Shown here: positions 1-37,491 of the stretch, in pieces
Layout: every line of letters begins with the position of its first letter
Numbering within the stretch: the first letter of the stretch is position 1
From: Euglena gracilis
Taxonomy: Eukaryota; Euglenida; Euglenophyceae; Euglenales
NCBI GenBank assembly: GCA_039621445.1
Contig: CP154954.1
Location: forward strand, 6,049,693 to 6,113,692
Direction: 5' to 3'
Length of the DNA: 64,000 nt
Notes under the pieces: model-generated
The model's input: only the letters and a program-made list of their open reading frames with translations
Told to the model about the DNA's origin: nothing
Databases searched by the model: none
Translations under genes and position numbers: made by a program

Positions 1-1599
1 GGTAGGGGGGGCAGGACACTTTCGACCCCCGGAGGGGTCAGGTTTTTGGGGTGTTTCTGTTATTGAGCCCACGGCGCGGGGGCCTGAAAATGGTCATTTT
101 CAAGGGAAAATTGGAAAGTTGGTAAGCACCGGGACACAACGCCGAGCTCCGGAGGTTGGGGGTTTCTGTGGGACGGCAACCCATGGCACAAGGCTACCCC
201 CCCTCTCCCCCAGGTTGGAAAAAAGAAGCCTGCCGTATGCGCATTTGAGCGAATAGTCCCTTTGCGCGATTGTGCAACCAACATTTTAAGTCGAAGTCAA
301 TGGTATCGTCCAGCGCTCGGTCTCACCTGCCCCAAATCGCTCCGGCAACTCTCCCGAAACTAGGTTGCTCGTTATGGATTTGCGTCTTGTAAACCCCGCA
401 GGTGCATATGCAAGTGTCTTGTCCATTGCCTCGGGTATCTGGTGCAACAACTGAGACACTTTTTTGACCAACTCAGATGTACTGTACAAACACTTCCACT
501 TATGAACGCCACTCACAGAACGCCGCTCCCCACTAGGGTGTTTTTATCGACCCCCCCGCTCACAGAGGTTCCAGCTCAGAGGCTGGAACATCTGGCTGAC
601 CCCCCTCCACCCCCCCCCAGGGGTCCGGGGTCCGGGGTCGAACCAGGTACCAAAAAGAATCGAAACTGCAAAAATGTCCAAAAAAACTGACAATTACTTC
701 TCAGCCCTTTTCCAACCCATTTTCGCCCATTTTTGACCTATTTTGTGGTCAAAAATGTCGAAATTCCAGAGGAGCATTGAATCTTCTCGATAAAACCCCA
801 TCAGGGTCGAACACCAAGCCGCACTCTGTAACAATGAGGGAGTTGTAAGTGGGGCAGGATTTGACACACTGAAATCCAGACTTTCCTGGATTCTGTAGTC
901 TTCCTTATTCTGCAGTTAGCTGTGCAGATTATTCAAAGGCCATTGTTTTCTTTCTTTCACGGTTTGGGAGACACAGTGGAGTGCAACTGAGGACATTTCA
1001 TCCGTCGGGGGAATTTTTTCCACGCAAAACATATTACTGGCAATGCAGACTCCCCAGCAACGGTTGAAGAATACACCCATGTTCAACTCCGCACTTCAGG
1101 CAGCAATGAATTATGAGAGCCCTAACTTGCCGCAAACCAAGAACACAATTGAGCACGTGAACCCTTGCTGGTGCCCACTGGAGCCAGTGTGATTGGGTCG
1201 CAGAGGATTTGTGCCAACGGCGCACCCGTCGCAGGGCAGGAGGCTGTGTTGGCCGGAACACAGGATTGGCAAACAGGAGGCAATTACTGCCATTCGCCCC
1301 CCCCCCCCCGACACCATGGACATGGTAGAGATATCTAGATAGACAGAGCATGGACATGGCCATGCTCAGGCCGTGGCTTGGCGTGTACCGGCCCAAATGC
1401 CTGCCCAACACCCTCCCCGTGTCTCGCCACGGCTACACTGTACACCGCACTGATGCTCGCGCAGTCCCCTGCCCTGCCACGCTCCATCCGCCAATGGACT
1501 GTGGGGGGAGGGCAGCCCACAGCTCTTGGATGGCACGCGGAGCTGCAGTGGCAAGCGGAAGCCGGCGGACCGCACTGGTCAGTGAGAGGGCAGGGGAGG
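1..1599. other. Downstream flank of the RAB3GAP1-like gene, no gene seen
   Basis: I see no conserved protein here. The stretch holds short G- and C-runs and open frames of low complexity. The part next to 1600 should contain the 3' untranslated region of the minus-strand gene, but I see no clear poly(A) signal to fix its end. Confidence 0.4.
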
Positions 1600-27145
<25,546 letters not shown>

Positions 27146-27329
27146 GGCCTTGCACCACCCCCCCCCCCAAATGGCAAGGGGCTTTTGGATCTGGCAGATG
27201 TCAATCAAGGTCCAAAAAATGACCACAACTGGAAAAAAAATTGTTCCACATCTCCAAATTCACATGTTGCATTTCTTTTCTTCTGGGGGGGGGGCAATAA
27301 TTTAACAACCATTTTGAAGGTCGATTAGG

Positions 27330-28880
27330 ACTTCTACCTCCCCGCACTCTTGAGCTAATTGAAAGAGGTCTTCTGGGGGGCTGAACAACGCCATTTGGGG
27401 TCATTTCAGGGCCATTTTGAACAATTATGGACGATTATTGGACATTTTCAACCATTTCCAAAGTGACCCAAGGTCCACAAAAATGCAAGCAAGTTCTCCA
27501 AAATAATTGGGAAAGACCATCGTTTCGTTCCGCACTTAAAGCTTGCGACGAACGAACTCGTGGCGGAGGTCGGCGTTAGTTTTTGAACCCCCACCGAGTC
27601 CTGAGGTCCAGGACAGCCCGATTCGGTCTGTCACCACACCCGCTGACGGGACTCCATTGCGCATTTGCACAACCGCGCTGTTTGAAACTCATCTCGCGAC
27701 GCAGGGAGAGAACGGCTGTCGCAGAGTATGAACACCAGAGGGGATAGAGCACAGTGGGGGACGGGTGGATGGAAGCCTTCTCTCGGCAATGTTGTCTCAA
27801 AATTGGGTAAACATTGCGCATCTGCGAAACAGCCACGCTGACATGGAATTGAAATGAGATGAGATGAGAGATGAGATGAGATGAGATGAGATGAGATGAG
27901 ATGCTTCCAGACCACTCTCTCTCCGCCCAAAGCGATATAAATATGAAATTTAGGATGGGTAACCACTGCGCATCTACGCAATGGGCACCCTCATGTAGGT
28001 TGTGTCCGGCAGTGGGCTCATCAACACCCACAACCCCGGCACCCAGGTGGTTCCCTACTGTGAACTACTGCAACCCTCCTCCCGCTTCAACCTCCAAGGG
28101 ATCAAACTCTCTGGCACGCCGTTCTTGAAGCTCCTCAGCAACATGGTGCGTTGATTCCACCCTGTAGACGACTCAGCAGATAACCCTTTACGGACATTTT
28201 GCAGAGCCTAAAACAAGCCAAATTTCACCTGGACTGTGCAACGCTGTCTGGGGAACACAGCCGGGGCTTCGAAAGCGAGGGACTGGCAACGGGGGGTTTG
28301 GCCCTTTTGGGGGGGGGGGGTGAATTCACATCTCCCAGAGTCGAAACCCGGGGGTTTGAACTTTTCTTTAACGAAAACTGCGATTTCCCCAATTCTCCCG
28401 CAATTTTTCCGCAATTTTCCCGCAATTTTTCTGACATTGATTTTCCCCCTGGGGACAGTCCAGGGCCATGGAGTTGGGCCAGTGACCAGACAACAGACAG
28501 TTGTTCTGGATGAGACCCCCGAACAGAATTTGTTGACACCAGAAACGACTGGTCGTGAACAGTTTTTGCCATCCCGGGAAAAAAAAAGAGCAATCAACGT
28601 TTTTAGGCGGTGTCTTATGATTTGGTCAGCCATCCACTTCGAAAATGCTTTCCTGAAGTCGAGGTTCCAGGGGCCAGCAGCACATCTTCAAGAGCAGCGC
28701 GCGACTTGAATTAAGATTCAAATCGAACGAACAATCGACTAATTGACTGGTCGTACCGACCTCATCCAGGGAACCACTTTTGGAGGTGAACTTTGGGTTC
28801 AAAAAGATTTTCTTCGCTTTGTGTCAAAAAAAAGGCCTAAATGACCAAAAGGCTGCCTCCGGCGGGGAACCCAAAAATCC
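27330..28880. other. No gene seen; includes an ATGAG pentamer
   Basis: A short GATGA pentanucleotide tract lies at 27858-27902. Around it are two matching pieces, ATGCGCAATG...GGGTA-like at 27785-27830 and 27950-27985, in opposite orientation. No conserved protein recognised on either strand. Confidence 0.4.
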
Positions 28881-30075
28881 CTTTGGGGTAAAACCCTCCC
28901 CCCAAACAATACCCCCCCAGAAAGCCCCCCCTTGGGGTCCGACCTCCGCGACCGTATTAATCCCCCCCCCCCCGGTTTCGGCCGAAGGCCCAGATTTTGA
29001 TCTGAAAATACAGGTAAAAATCACAATCTCTAAAAAAAAAAAATCGATTTTTCTGGATCATCTGACCTCCAAAAAAAAAATGGTAAATTTCATAAGAAAG
29101 TGCAAAAAATGACCCCAAAGGGTTTTTTGGCTCCTTCGGTACTTCGAAAAATTTCGAAAAATTTTGGGTGCTATTACCCCTCTCCAAATAATACCCACCC
29201 GCGTAAGGCGGGGACTGCGGGCGAAAAAATAATACCCGGGGGGCATTATTTGGGGGGTTTACCCCCCCCCCTTTATTTGACCCCCCCCTTAATTGAGCAT
29301 TTGGGTCCGGGGAAAAAAAATTTTTCATGCAGGGAATTTCATTGGCCGAGCCAAAAAAACCCCTCGTCGGCCGGGGCCGAGGGACAATATGGGGGGGGGG
29401 GGGGTGGTATTCCTAATTTTTGGTGCCAAACCCCCATTTTCATGGGGCCCCCCCCCGGGGTACCACCCCCTCACTTTTATTTGAGCACACCCACAGGCCA
29501 AAGAACCCCCAAATGCTCAAATAAGGGGAGGAAAAATACCCCCCCCCCTCATTGTCCCACCGACCTCCCCCCGGGAGGCCCGACCGGACAATATGGGGGG
29601 GGGGGACAATATGGGGGTACCAAAGGAATTTCATTGGCCGAGCCAAAAAAAACCTCCCGTCGGCCGGGGCCGAGGGACAATATGGGGGGGGACAATATGG
29701 GGGGGGGGGGTAAAGGGGGGTCAAAAATTCCGGGGGGAGGTCGGTGGGACAATAAGGGGGGGGGGGGGTATTTGACCCCCCCCTTATTTGAGCATTTGGG
29801 GGTCCTTTGGCCCGTGGGTGTGCTCAAATATAAGGGAGGGGGTGGTACCCCGGGGGGGGGGGCACATGAAAATAGGGGTTTGGCACCAAAAATTAGGAAT
29901 ACCACCCCCCCCCCATATTGTCCCCCCCCCATATTGTCCCTCGGCCCGGCCGACGAGGGGTTTTTTTGGCTCGGTCAATGAAATTTCCTTTGGTACCCCC
30001 ATATTGTCCCCCCCCCATATTGTCCCGGCGGGCCTCCTGGGGAGAGGTCGGTGGGACAATATGGGGGGGGGGGTA
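28860..30075. repeat. Complex word-plus-G-run foldback element (GACAATAT family)
   Basis: Two arms of roughly 200 bp (about 29330-29535 and 29770-29998) are inverted copies. They include GGAATTTCATTGGC, CCAAAAATTAGGAATACCA and CTCAAATA..AAGGG. Between and around them GACAATATGGGGGG or its complement occurs at least eight times. Adjacent words include TATTTGACC, AATAATACCC and GCATTATTTGG, each next to a G- or C-run. Apparent frames across it are not conserved. Confidence 0.8.
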
Positions 30076-31254
30076 TCGAGCATTTCTGTCAAAAAAGTCC
30101 TTTCAAACAAATTACCTGCAATTTCAATGATATTTTCTTTAAAAAAAAGAACAGATGTTTTTTTTTAAAAAAAAATCAACAAGTTTTTGTTAGGAAAAAA
30201 AACTGGTCCAAACTCAAAATAACCTGGTCCTCACCCTCGCTTGTAGGGACACCTTACGCAAAACGCAGAGCCTCTTCCTCCAGACGAAAAACTCAGCGAA
30301 CATTCTTCGGTTTTCCGTGTTTGAGTGCTGCGGTTTCCAAAATGTGTTGGCAATTGCACCACTGTCCAACAGAAAATCATACAGACAAAACAATGGTTTT
30401 GATGGTGCCCTCCTTTTTCACAAATGCAAATTGAGGGGCGAAATTCAAATTTATCTGGTGATAAGGTGTCCTGGGCATGTGGATACTTTGCACATTTCGC
30501 AAATTTTGCGCATTTTGCATCTGCGTTTCCAAGGAATGCATGCAAACAGTTTGAAATTAGGTCAAAAATGCCCTGGTTGAGTGATAAAAATATTTGGTAC
30601 CCAGGGGTCTTCAAAAAAAAACATTGAACCGGGGGATCAAAACAATTCAAGATGGAATTGGGGGATGGTCATGTTTTTGGTTGCGAGGAGAGAACAGGTG
30701 TGCTCACAAGGTCTGTTCATCTTCAACATCTCCCTCCTCATTCTCCTTCACCTCTCCATCGACAGTTGGCTCGCTGGGGCAAGAGACCCCCGCTGCCATC
30801 TACATTCCAGTTAGTGGAAAGCAACATCCGTGCAACATAAAAATGTTATGACAAAAATCACCTGTGGAACAAAAAAGCTCCAAACCGGTTGATTCCTTCT
30901 GGGTTTGTTTTTGTGACATTTTTGTTCCATTTTCAAACATTTTTTTGGTTCTTAACCTTTTTCTTTAAAAAAAATATCTCATCTCTTTCAGGTCTCCTTT
31001 CTCCTTTCTCCCCCCTATGCAATGGAAATTTGGGACCCTTCATTTTCATGCCAGCATGATGCCCGTAAAAAGCCATTTTGGACGCTAAAGGGGAAAACTT
31101 GGGCGGTCCAAAAATGGCAAAAAAAATGGCCAAAATTTTGGACGATTTTGGCAAAAAATAACAACCAATATTTTTCACCATCACGGTCATTTCCTTTGAC
31201 CAACACCCCCCCAAGCTTTTCAGACCAGGTTTTGCGTGGAGCTGAGCTCTTTTG

Positions 31255-31650
31255 CCGGGGGGGGGGGGGGCAACATGGACCCTCAAAAAAGGAGGCGCAA
31301 AAAACCACAAATAAACACAAAAAAACACAAAAAAAACACAAAAAAATGCAAATTCCATGTAAAATCCTTCAGGAGCTCCCCCAGGATGAGCACTGCTCCA
31401 CTGGAGAGGACTGGGATGAGTTTTCCACTTTGCTAGGGAAAATTACATTTTGCCTGAAAATGAGCTTTATTAAACAAAAAAAATGGTAAAAATGGCAAAA
31501 ATTTGACAAATTTTTTGGTCTCGAGGAATTTATCATCCAACTCCAAATCCAACAATCGCTGGGAAAGAAAAACACAAGCACAAAAAAAGAAAATTTTGCC
31601 AAAATCGAAAAAACGTGTATGAAACGAAAAACACATTTGCGTTCCCCCCT
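31255..31650. repeat. A-rich dispersed repeat, longest copy
   Basis: G-run, CAACATGGACCCTCAAAAAA, A-runs split by CAC, CATGTAAAATCCTTCAGGAG, CTCCCCCAGGATGAGC, later AAATTTTGCCAAAATCG and CACATTTGCGTTCCCCCC. Matches the order at 5690-5905. Confidence 0.7.
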
Positions 31651-31899
31651 GCTGTAACCTCGCCGGCGGTGGGTATGGGGGTGTGGGGGGGGAATGGGTG
31701 AACTTCACCGGTGAACTTCACCACCGAAAAGTGCCCCAGTGAACGTTCACCGGGGGGTCTACAGCCTCCCCCCCCCCTGTACTGCCTAACCTCCAGCGCT
31801 GTGCGATGTGGCTGAGTTCTGTGGGTGCCAAGTGAAAGGTCTTGGGGGGATTGCTCAATTGATATGCTAAATGGTACCTGAACCGTGGGATTTGACAAA

Positions 31900-32015
31900 T
31901 TTAGATCGAAATTTACAATCGCTGAAAATAAGAGCTCTATGCCTTATGGCTGAATTATGTGGCCATCTGTCGAAAGCCCTTGAGAAGCGCTTTCGATTGA
32001 TGGGTAACATGGCTT
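31900..32015 (-). repeat. Dispersed ATCGAAAGCTCTT repeat
   Basis: Read on the minus strand: GTTACCCATCAATCGAAAGC, TTCTCAAGGGCTTTCGACAG, ATGGCCACATAATTCAGCC, GAGCTCTTATTTTCAGCG. Partial copies lie at 33335-33400 and 33590-33690 (minus) and 38865-38990 (plus). Confidence 0.75.
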
Positions 32016-32124
32016 CAGAAGTGTGAAATCTACCAATTTCGGCGACCAATTCCGGCCAAAATCGCCCATAAGTGTCCCAAACATGGGTATTTGGGGGGAA
32101 ATTGGCTGTGAATCCTTGGCCGCC

Positions 32125-32625
32125 AGTTCGGGCGTGAAGCCGGAACCCTCAAGACGCGATTTCAAAAAACTGTGTCCAGGACCCCGGTTCGGGCTTCTGC
32201 CCAAACCGGCGTCCTGGACACGGCGATTCCGAAAATGCACATAGGATCAGGGATAATTTTTTTCAAGTTAAACCCCCACCCCACACCCCCCACTGAGGTT
32301 TGTGGAGGCAGCAGTTTTTGCAATGTATGCCCGGACCCGCCCCACTCGAACTCGACTGGTCCGGTTGAGTCGTAACTCGAAAGGGGGGGGTCCCGTGGGA
32401 CCCCCCCTCCCCTGCCTGGGCTCCGAGATGTGTTGGGGGGGAGTATGGGGAAGGGGGAGGGGATGGGGGTGGGTGTGGCTTTTGTTTTTTTAAGCCGGCG
32501 TTTGAGACGCCGGGTTCAGGACAGAACTGGCGTCCCCTCCCACGGGTTTTCCGGACGCCGGTTCTGTCCTAAAGCCCGGCGTTAGGAACGCCGGTTTTGT
32601 CCAAAGCCCGGCGTCCGGTTTTCAT
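32125..32625. repeat. GCCGGTTC palindrome cluster
   Basis: Inverted words such as GTGTCCAGGACCCCGGTTC and its near complement around 32176-32222 are followed at 32490-32620 by repeated GACGCCGGTTCTGTCC and CCGGCGT words in both orientations. Related to the palindromes at 33780-33960 and 38595-38716. Confidence 0.7.
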
Positions 32626-32929
32626 TCCTAAAAATGTCACCAAAAGTGCCCAAAAGTGGCCCTAAGTTGCGGGTATGACTGTTTCAACCATCTAGGACAA
32701 TGAACTTTGCCATCTGGGGCAGGGTTGGCGTTTTTTTTGTTTTTTTTAAAAAAAACATGTTTTTTTTTAAAAAAAAACGCAAAAAAAAACATGTTTTTTT
32801 TGAAAAAGCAAAAATTGACCTTTTTCTTTTGCGAAATCGCCATTTTTTGAGGAAAATTTTTCGGGTGTGGTTCGGGTGACGGGGGGGTCACGGGGGAGGG
32901 GGGTCACGGGGGAACACCACATTTTCGGT

Positions 32930-33125
32930 GGGCAAATTAGGAATCTCCGAAAACGAATTTTGGGGGGGAAATCCTTTTTGGCTCCAAATTAGGAATCCCT
33001 CAACCTAAAATTAGTATTTTGACACCAAATTAGGCATCACCAGTCTAAATTTTGCAAAATTTATGCCTCAAAATTAGGAATCTACCTGAATATTTGTCAA
33101 ATTAGGCTTTCACCGACCAAGTTTC
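32930..33125. repeat. AATTAGGAATC word array
   Basis: AAATTAGGAATC, or close variants (ATTAGTATTTT, ATTAGGCATC, ATTAGGCTTTC), recurs about every 35-50 bp. No coding content. Confidence 0.55.
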
Positions 33126-33837
33126 TTTCAAAAAAAAACATTGCAAAAAATTTTCCGCCAAACCCTCCATGACGTTTTTTTTTGTTTTTTTTAAAAAACA
33201 TATTTTTTTTTAAAAAAAACAATTTTTTTTGTTTCAAAAAAAACAAGCCGTCAACCTTGATCTGGGGACCAGTGGGGTGGACATCCAAATTTGGTGGAAA
33301 TTGGCCCAGATTTGGAAATAGAGTACCGTGCAGTGTGGAAAGATCTGATGAGCACCGCTGGTCGTCTGTTGAAAAGAGCTTTCAATCGAGGGGTAACTTG
33401 GTACCCAAACGTTGCAAGCAGCCCGAGATACGCTCGCGATCGTCGGATCGGCCAGAATCTGAGTCGAAACTTGTGGTAATTTTCAGTGATTTTTGGTTTG
33501 AGATGCTGAATAAACCTTACAGAAACGTTTTTCTCTTCAAATCGACCATCTGAGGGGTCCTAGGGGGCACCAGAGTTTTGAAATTAGGGTTTCCCGGTGA
33601 CAGAAAATAAGAGCTCCAGGCGGCGTGGCTGAATTTGGTGGTGATCGCCAGTCGTCTGATAAAAAGAGGGTGAGTTTGTACTGGGACGATTGACACAGCC
33701 AGAAATACCTACCGATCGCCGGAATTCGGTGAAATGCAAAATGGCGTGACATTGTGGTCCTGGGAGTGTCCTTTGACCGAAGGTTGGGGACGCCGGTTCT
33801 GTCCTGAACCCGGCGTCTCTAAAAACGCCGCTTTAAA

Positions 33838-33960
33838 CAAGGGGTGGCTGACGCCGGTTCTGTCCAAAGCCCGGCGTTCCGGACGCCTGTTCCGTCCGAA
33901 GGCCGGACCCGGCGTCCGGAACGCCGGACTTTGGACAGACCCGGCGTCCGCCACCCCTTT
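33838..33960. repeat. Imperfect 120-bp palindrome, GCCGGTTC family
   Basis: AAGGGGTGGCTGACGCCGG at the left mirrors CCGGCGTCCGCCACCCCTT at the right. The inner words CCAAAGCCCGGCGTTCCGG and CCGGAACGCCGGACTTTGG also pair. Mismatches are few. Confidence 0.85.
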
Positions 33961-34111
33961 TTTGTTGTATGCTTGTTTTGGCGTTTTTTTTCTTCAAAAA
34001 AAAACATATTATTTTGTTCTTTTTTTAAAAAAAACACCAACTATGGATTGATGATTGGTTGATGAAATTGGTTTCATCTCCAAACCAAAAAAAGCCACCC
34101 TTTTTACGAGG

Positions 34112-34325
34112 TACCACCTCCCCCCCCCTAATTGACTGTGGGACCTCTCCACGGGACCCCCCTTTTGGTCAATTGGGGGGGTCAATTGGGGGGGGGTGCC
34201 GTCAATTAAGGGGGGGTACCGTCAAATAAGGGGTGCTTCAGCACGGAATCCCCAATTAGGGGGGGGGGGTTAAAAAATTCCCCGGGGCGTTTGGTCAATT
34301 GGGGGTTCAATTAGGGGGGGGACTG
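34112..34325. repeat. Word-plus-G-run foldback (GTCAATT family)
   Basis: Opens with CCCCCCCCCTAATTGAC and closes with TCAATTAGGGGGGG. Inside, GTCAATT followed by a G-run occurs at least four times, with variants GTCAATTAAG and GTCAAATAAG. A GGTACC-type junction (GGTACCGTC) recurs. Confidence 0.85.
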
Positions 34326-35017
34326 ATCAAAAATTGACGCCCCCACTAGCAAATCCCCCCACGCCTGGGGAAATTTCATTGAAAACCCTCGTCGTGGAAC
34401 ACACATACTTCGATCCTACCAAATTCAAAAACTGCAAAAAAAATGTCAAAAAAAAACATCCAAAAATGAAAAAAATGCATTTTTTTTACTCTTTTCTTTT
34501 TTTTGTGTAAAGAAGTTCTTGGCAGAAATGACCCAAAAGTTGCCAAAAATGATTGAAAATGTGCATTGAAAAAATTTTACGTGCGAAACCTCGTGGGCGT
34601 TTTTTTCCTGTTTTTTTATAAAAAAAATGGTTGTTAAAATTACCATGACCCCCCCCCTTACTGTTTTGGTTGACATGCTTGAAAATTGCACCTCCACAAC
34701 ATCCATTTTGGCATTGGGTTGGATTTTGGTGGGATTGAGAGCAACTAAAACCGACCAAAAAATCTCCTTTTGCCTTGTGTTCCGAGAATCTTTTAAAAAA
34801 AAGTGCTATGGGGGTTGGGGACGCGGGGGGGACGCGGGGGGGGGGGGGGGGGCGGGGGGGGACGCGGGTCTGGGTACCATGTAGCATTGGGTATCTTTCG
34901 AAAGATTGGGAAAATATATTTCATTTCAGAAATATTTCAACAACATTTCAGAAATATTTCGAAAGATGAAAAATATTTCCCCCATTTTTGCAACCATGAA
35001 GGATCCACATACCATAC

Positions 35018-35343
35018 CCCCCCCCTAGTTAGTCACCCCCCCCCAGTTAGTCACCCCCCCCTATTAGTCACCCTTGGGCCCCAGACGAATTTTTTTTCGA
35101 AGGGAAATATTATTCTTTTAAAAAAAACACCGAATTTGGCCATCGGAATTTTTTTTATGGTTACCATCCATGAAAAGTGCCCTGGAATGCCCAAAAACAA
35201 CCTTGAAACCCCCAAGAATTGGGCAGGGGGCAAAATTTGGGCATAAATTGCCCCCCCCCCCCCGAGTGAGCACCCCCCCCCCTGCTAGTCACCCTTGGCC
35301 AAATTCCCCTCCCAAGGGGGTGACTAACTGGGGGGGGGGGGGG
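35018..35343. repeat. Word-plus-G-run foldback (GTGACTAACT family)
   Basis: Starts CCCCCCCCCTAGTTAGTCAC and ends GTGACTAACT followed by a G-run of about 13. TTAGTCACCCC occurs four or more times in between. Confidence 0.87.
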
Positions 35344-35825
35344 CACGGTAACCTCGCCATGCTTTCCCATTCAAGTGGATTGTCAGGAAGGGTCCATATT
35401 TCAAATCTTTCACCAAGGGTAAAATGTATTTCTGAAATTTCATGAAATATTTCAAGTGAAATATTTCAATATTTCTTTCGCCGCAATGCTAGTACCATGC
35501 TGGTGTTTTTTTAAAAAAAAGTTTTTTGTTCTTTTTTATGAAAACAACAAAGAATGTGTGTTTTTCCTTCAAAATGGCAAAAAAAACGGGTTGTTTTTAA
35601 ATGCAGTTCTACAAGGCATTACCATCTCCTTGTTCTGCCCAACGCACCTTTGCACCCATTCTATTTCTTCTGTTTCTAGTTTTCTTTGGGTACTTGTTCG
35701 CTGTACGACCCCCACCCCCAAAACCACGACCCCCAAACGGCAGAGTCGAACCCTAACCCCAACCCTTATAGCAAAAACTGCGTCTTAGACGCAGACTCCG
35801 TCCCGAAAAAAACATGTTTCTTAAA

Positions 35826-35871
35826 AACGTGTTCAGCCCGCCAAATGCCTGCCCTGAAATTCGTGGTCATG
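35826..35871 (+). repeat. Outer inverted repeat, left arm, of the Crypton-bearing segment
   Basis: CAGCCCGCCAAATGCCTGCC and CTGAAATTCGTGGTCATGA appear inverted at 38534-38580 with one substitution and a 2-bp indel. Confidence 0.85.
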
Positions 35872-35873
35872 AA

Positions 35874-36030
35874 CACGTTTTCAATGAGGACATTTGTGGC
35901 AATGACACGTTTTCAGTGAAGGCATCTGTGTTCAGGCACGTTTTCAATGAGGGCATTTGTGGCAATGACACGTTTTCAGTGAAGGCATCTGTGTCCAGGC
36001 ACGTTTTCACTGAGGGCATCTATGGCAATC
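35874..36030. repeat. 31-32 bp minisatellite, five units (left block)
   Basis: Units begin CACGTTTTCARTGARGGCAT and alternate two endings, ATTTGTGGCAATGA and CTGTGTTCAGG. A second block of five units in the same orientation lies at 38335-38478, on the far side of the recombinase frames. Confidence 0.92.
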
Positions 36031-36198
36031 CCCAGCAAGAAAAATCGGCGTGCAAAATCGCAATCATGAAAAATCGGCGTGCGGTTGAGAGGCCGGGTGG
36101 TCCTCAACGGGTGAGGCGGGTCGGGGGCACTCTACAACACGAAGACGACAACAAGAAGGCTAGGTTGCCTTGGCACAACGACAGGGAAGGGGCGAAAA

Positions 36199-36792
36199 TC
36201 ACGGCACACGACATGCTTTACACAAAAAAAGAGCCATACTTTGGTGGCCGCCGCAAATCTTGGCAATGAAAATGATATGCCAAACCGCAGGCGTCATAGA
36301 CAACTTGTTCAGCTCCACACAATTTGGATTTTTCGGAATGGCAACACCACAGAAACCACATTTCTCCTGTTTTATAGGCAGTCGGGACACAGCACGAGGC
36401 ACAGGGGGTTGGTCAGCGGAGGGAAAAGAGCTGACCGCAGGAGCGGAACGTTGCTCGGCGGTGGGAAAGACAGAGGGAACACTGGTTAGGTCCTGATTTT
36501 CGACCGAGTGTTCGTCACTTGGTGGGGCGCAAAAATTTGCCCAAGTTGACCACCGTGCAACGTTCCGCGCCGTAGCTGCACCGTCGTCGTCCTCCTCGGT
36601 TTTCAGGGTGACGGACGGCGGGCAGGCGGCCGAGGGTTGGGTGAGGTCGACGTAGTCTTCGTCAACGTTGATGGCAATCATGTGCTCACTGCGGAAGTGG
36701 TGACCATGAAATTTGAGGGTTTTTCTTTGGAAATACCTGGAAAATGGCGCGTATTCGGGCACATGCGGTGCAAAGAACTCCTCCTCGGTCAT
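36199..36792 (-). CDS. Crypton-like element, downstream ORF with paired CxxC motifs
   Basis: A 197-codon frame. Its N-terminal half is acidic (VDEDYVDLTQPSAACP, KTEEDDDGA); the C-terminus has CGFCGVAIPKNPNCVEL and a later CKACRVP, together suggesting a small zinc-binding fold. It lies just past the recombinase C-terminus on the same strand. It could be the last exon of the same protein or a separate accessory. I do not recognise a named domain. Confidence 0.5.
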   Translation of the reverse strand: MTEEEFFAPHVPEYAPFSRYFQRKTLKFHGHHFRSEHMIAINVDEDYVDLTQPSAACPPSVTLKTEEDDDGAATARNVARWSTWANFCAPPSDEHSVENQDLTSVPSVFPTAEQRSAPAVSSFPSADQPPVPRAVSRLPIKQEKCGFCGVAIPKNPNCVELNKLSMTPAVWHIIFIAKICGGHQSMALFLCKACRVP

Positions 36793-36895
36793 CAGTCTGT
36801 GGTGGATGACATAGGAACAGGGAAAAACATGCGTTTAGTACCCGATGGATTCAGCCTCTTTCTTCACGTCGGGAGTGGAGAGTTGCTGATCTGCT

Positions 36896-37456
36896 TTATC
36901 CTTCAAAGGCGCCCTGAGAGTTAATTAACAGGGATGAGAACGGAAAATTGAAACGTATAACACACGTCGTGCGCCGCCGTTTGGCCGATGCGCGAGAGAA
37001 AAGCACACGCCGCAACGGTTTCCCTTCGTGTTTGGTCTCACCACCGCCACTGTCGGCAACCTCACCCTTTGGTTCGGACTTTGTCCCCCGGGAAAGAATG
37101 GTGGCGGCTTTGACAGGGGTACTGCGTGACATTTGGTGGTAAATTTGGATGGTGTTGCGATGTACCATGAAGTACTTCGCGACATCATCCAGTGACAAGT
37201 CTGGCGCGTTGGCCAGTCTTGTCATCGCGGCTCTTCTGGCCACGTCTTTGAATGTCAACCGCCGGTCAACCTTGCTTGTTGCCCATGCAGCAACACCCCG
37301 GTACGTCTCCGGGGAGGTCTGCAGGGGTAACAAGGTGTTGATGGTGTATTTCGCGGAGTAACCAATTGCCATCCTTCCCGGGTGGAGCTTTTTCCACCAG
37401 CTACTTTTGTCGGCTGATTGCTGCAACCGGACACGACAGAGGATCGGATCCCTCAA
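36896..37456 (-). pseudogene. Crypton-like tyrosine recombinase, C-terminal part
   Basis: On the minus strand after GYSAKYTINTLLPL comes TFKDVARRAAMTRLANAP and LSLDDVAKYFMVHRNTIQIY. The R...R-A..TRLA block followed by a tyrosine in a VHRNTIQ.YH context fits the second arginine and the catalytic tyrosine of Crypton-type recombinases. The usual histidine of the HxxR box is not obvious. The frame differs from the upstream half by at least two shifts, so the gene is either spliced or broken. A lysine/arginine-rich tail follows. Confidence 0.72.
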
Positions 37457-37491
37457 CGATCACCTGCCGCAGCAGAGCCGCATCCACCCGA

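Noticed and set aside
29100-29981. A 293-codon plus-strand frame
   Set aside because: It runs through the GACAATAT foldback element, is built of Gly/Pro from G- and C-runs, and has no conserved motif.
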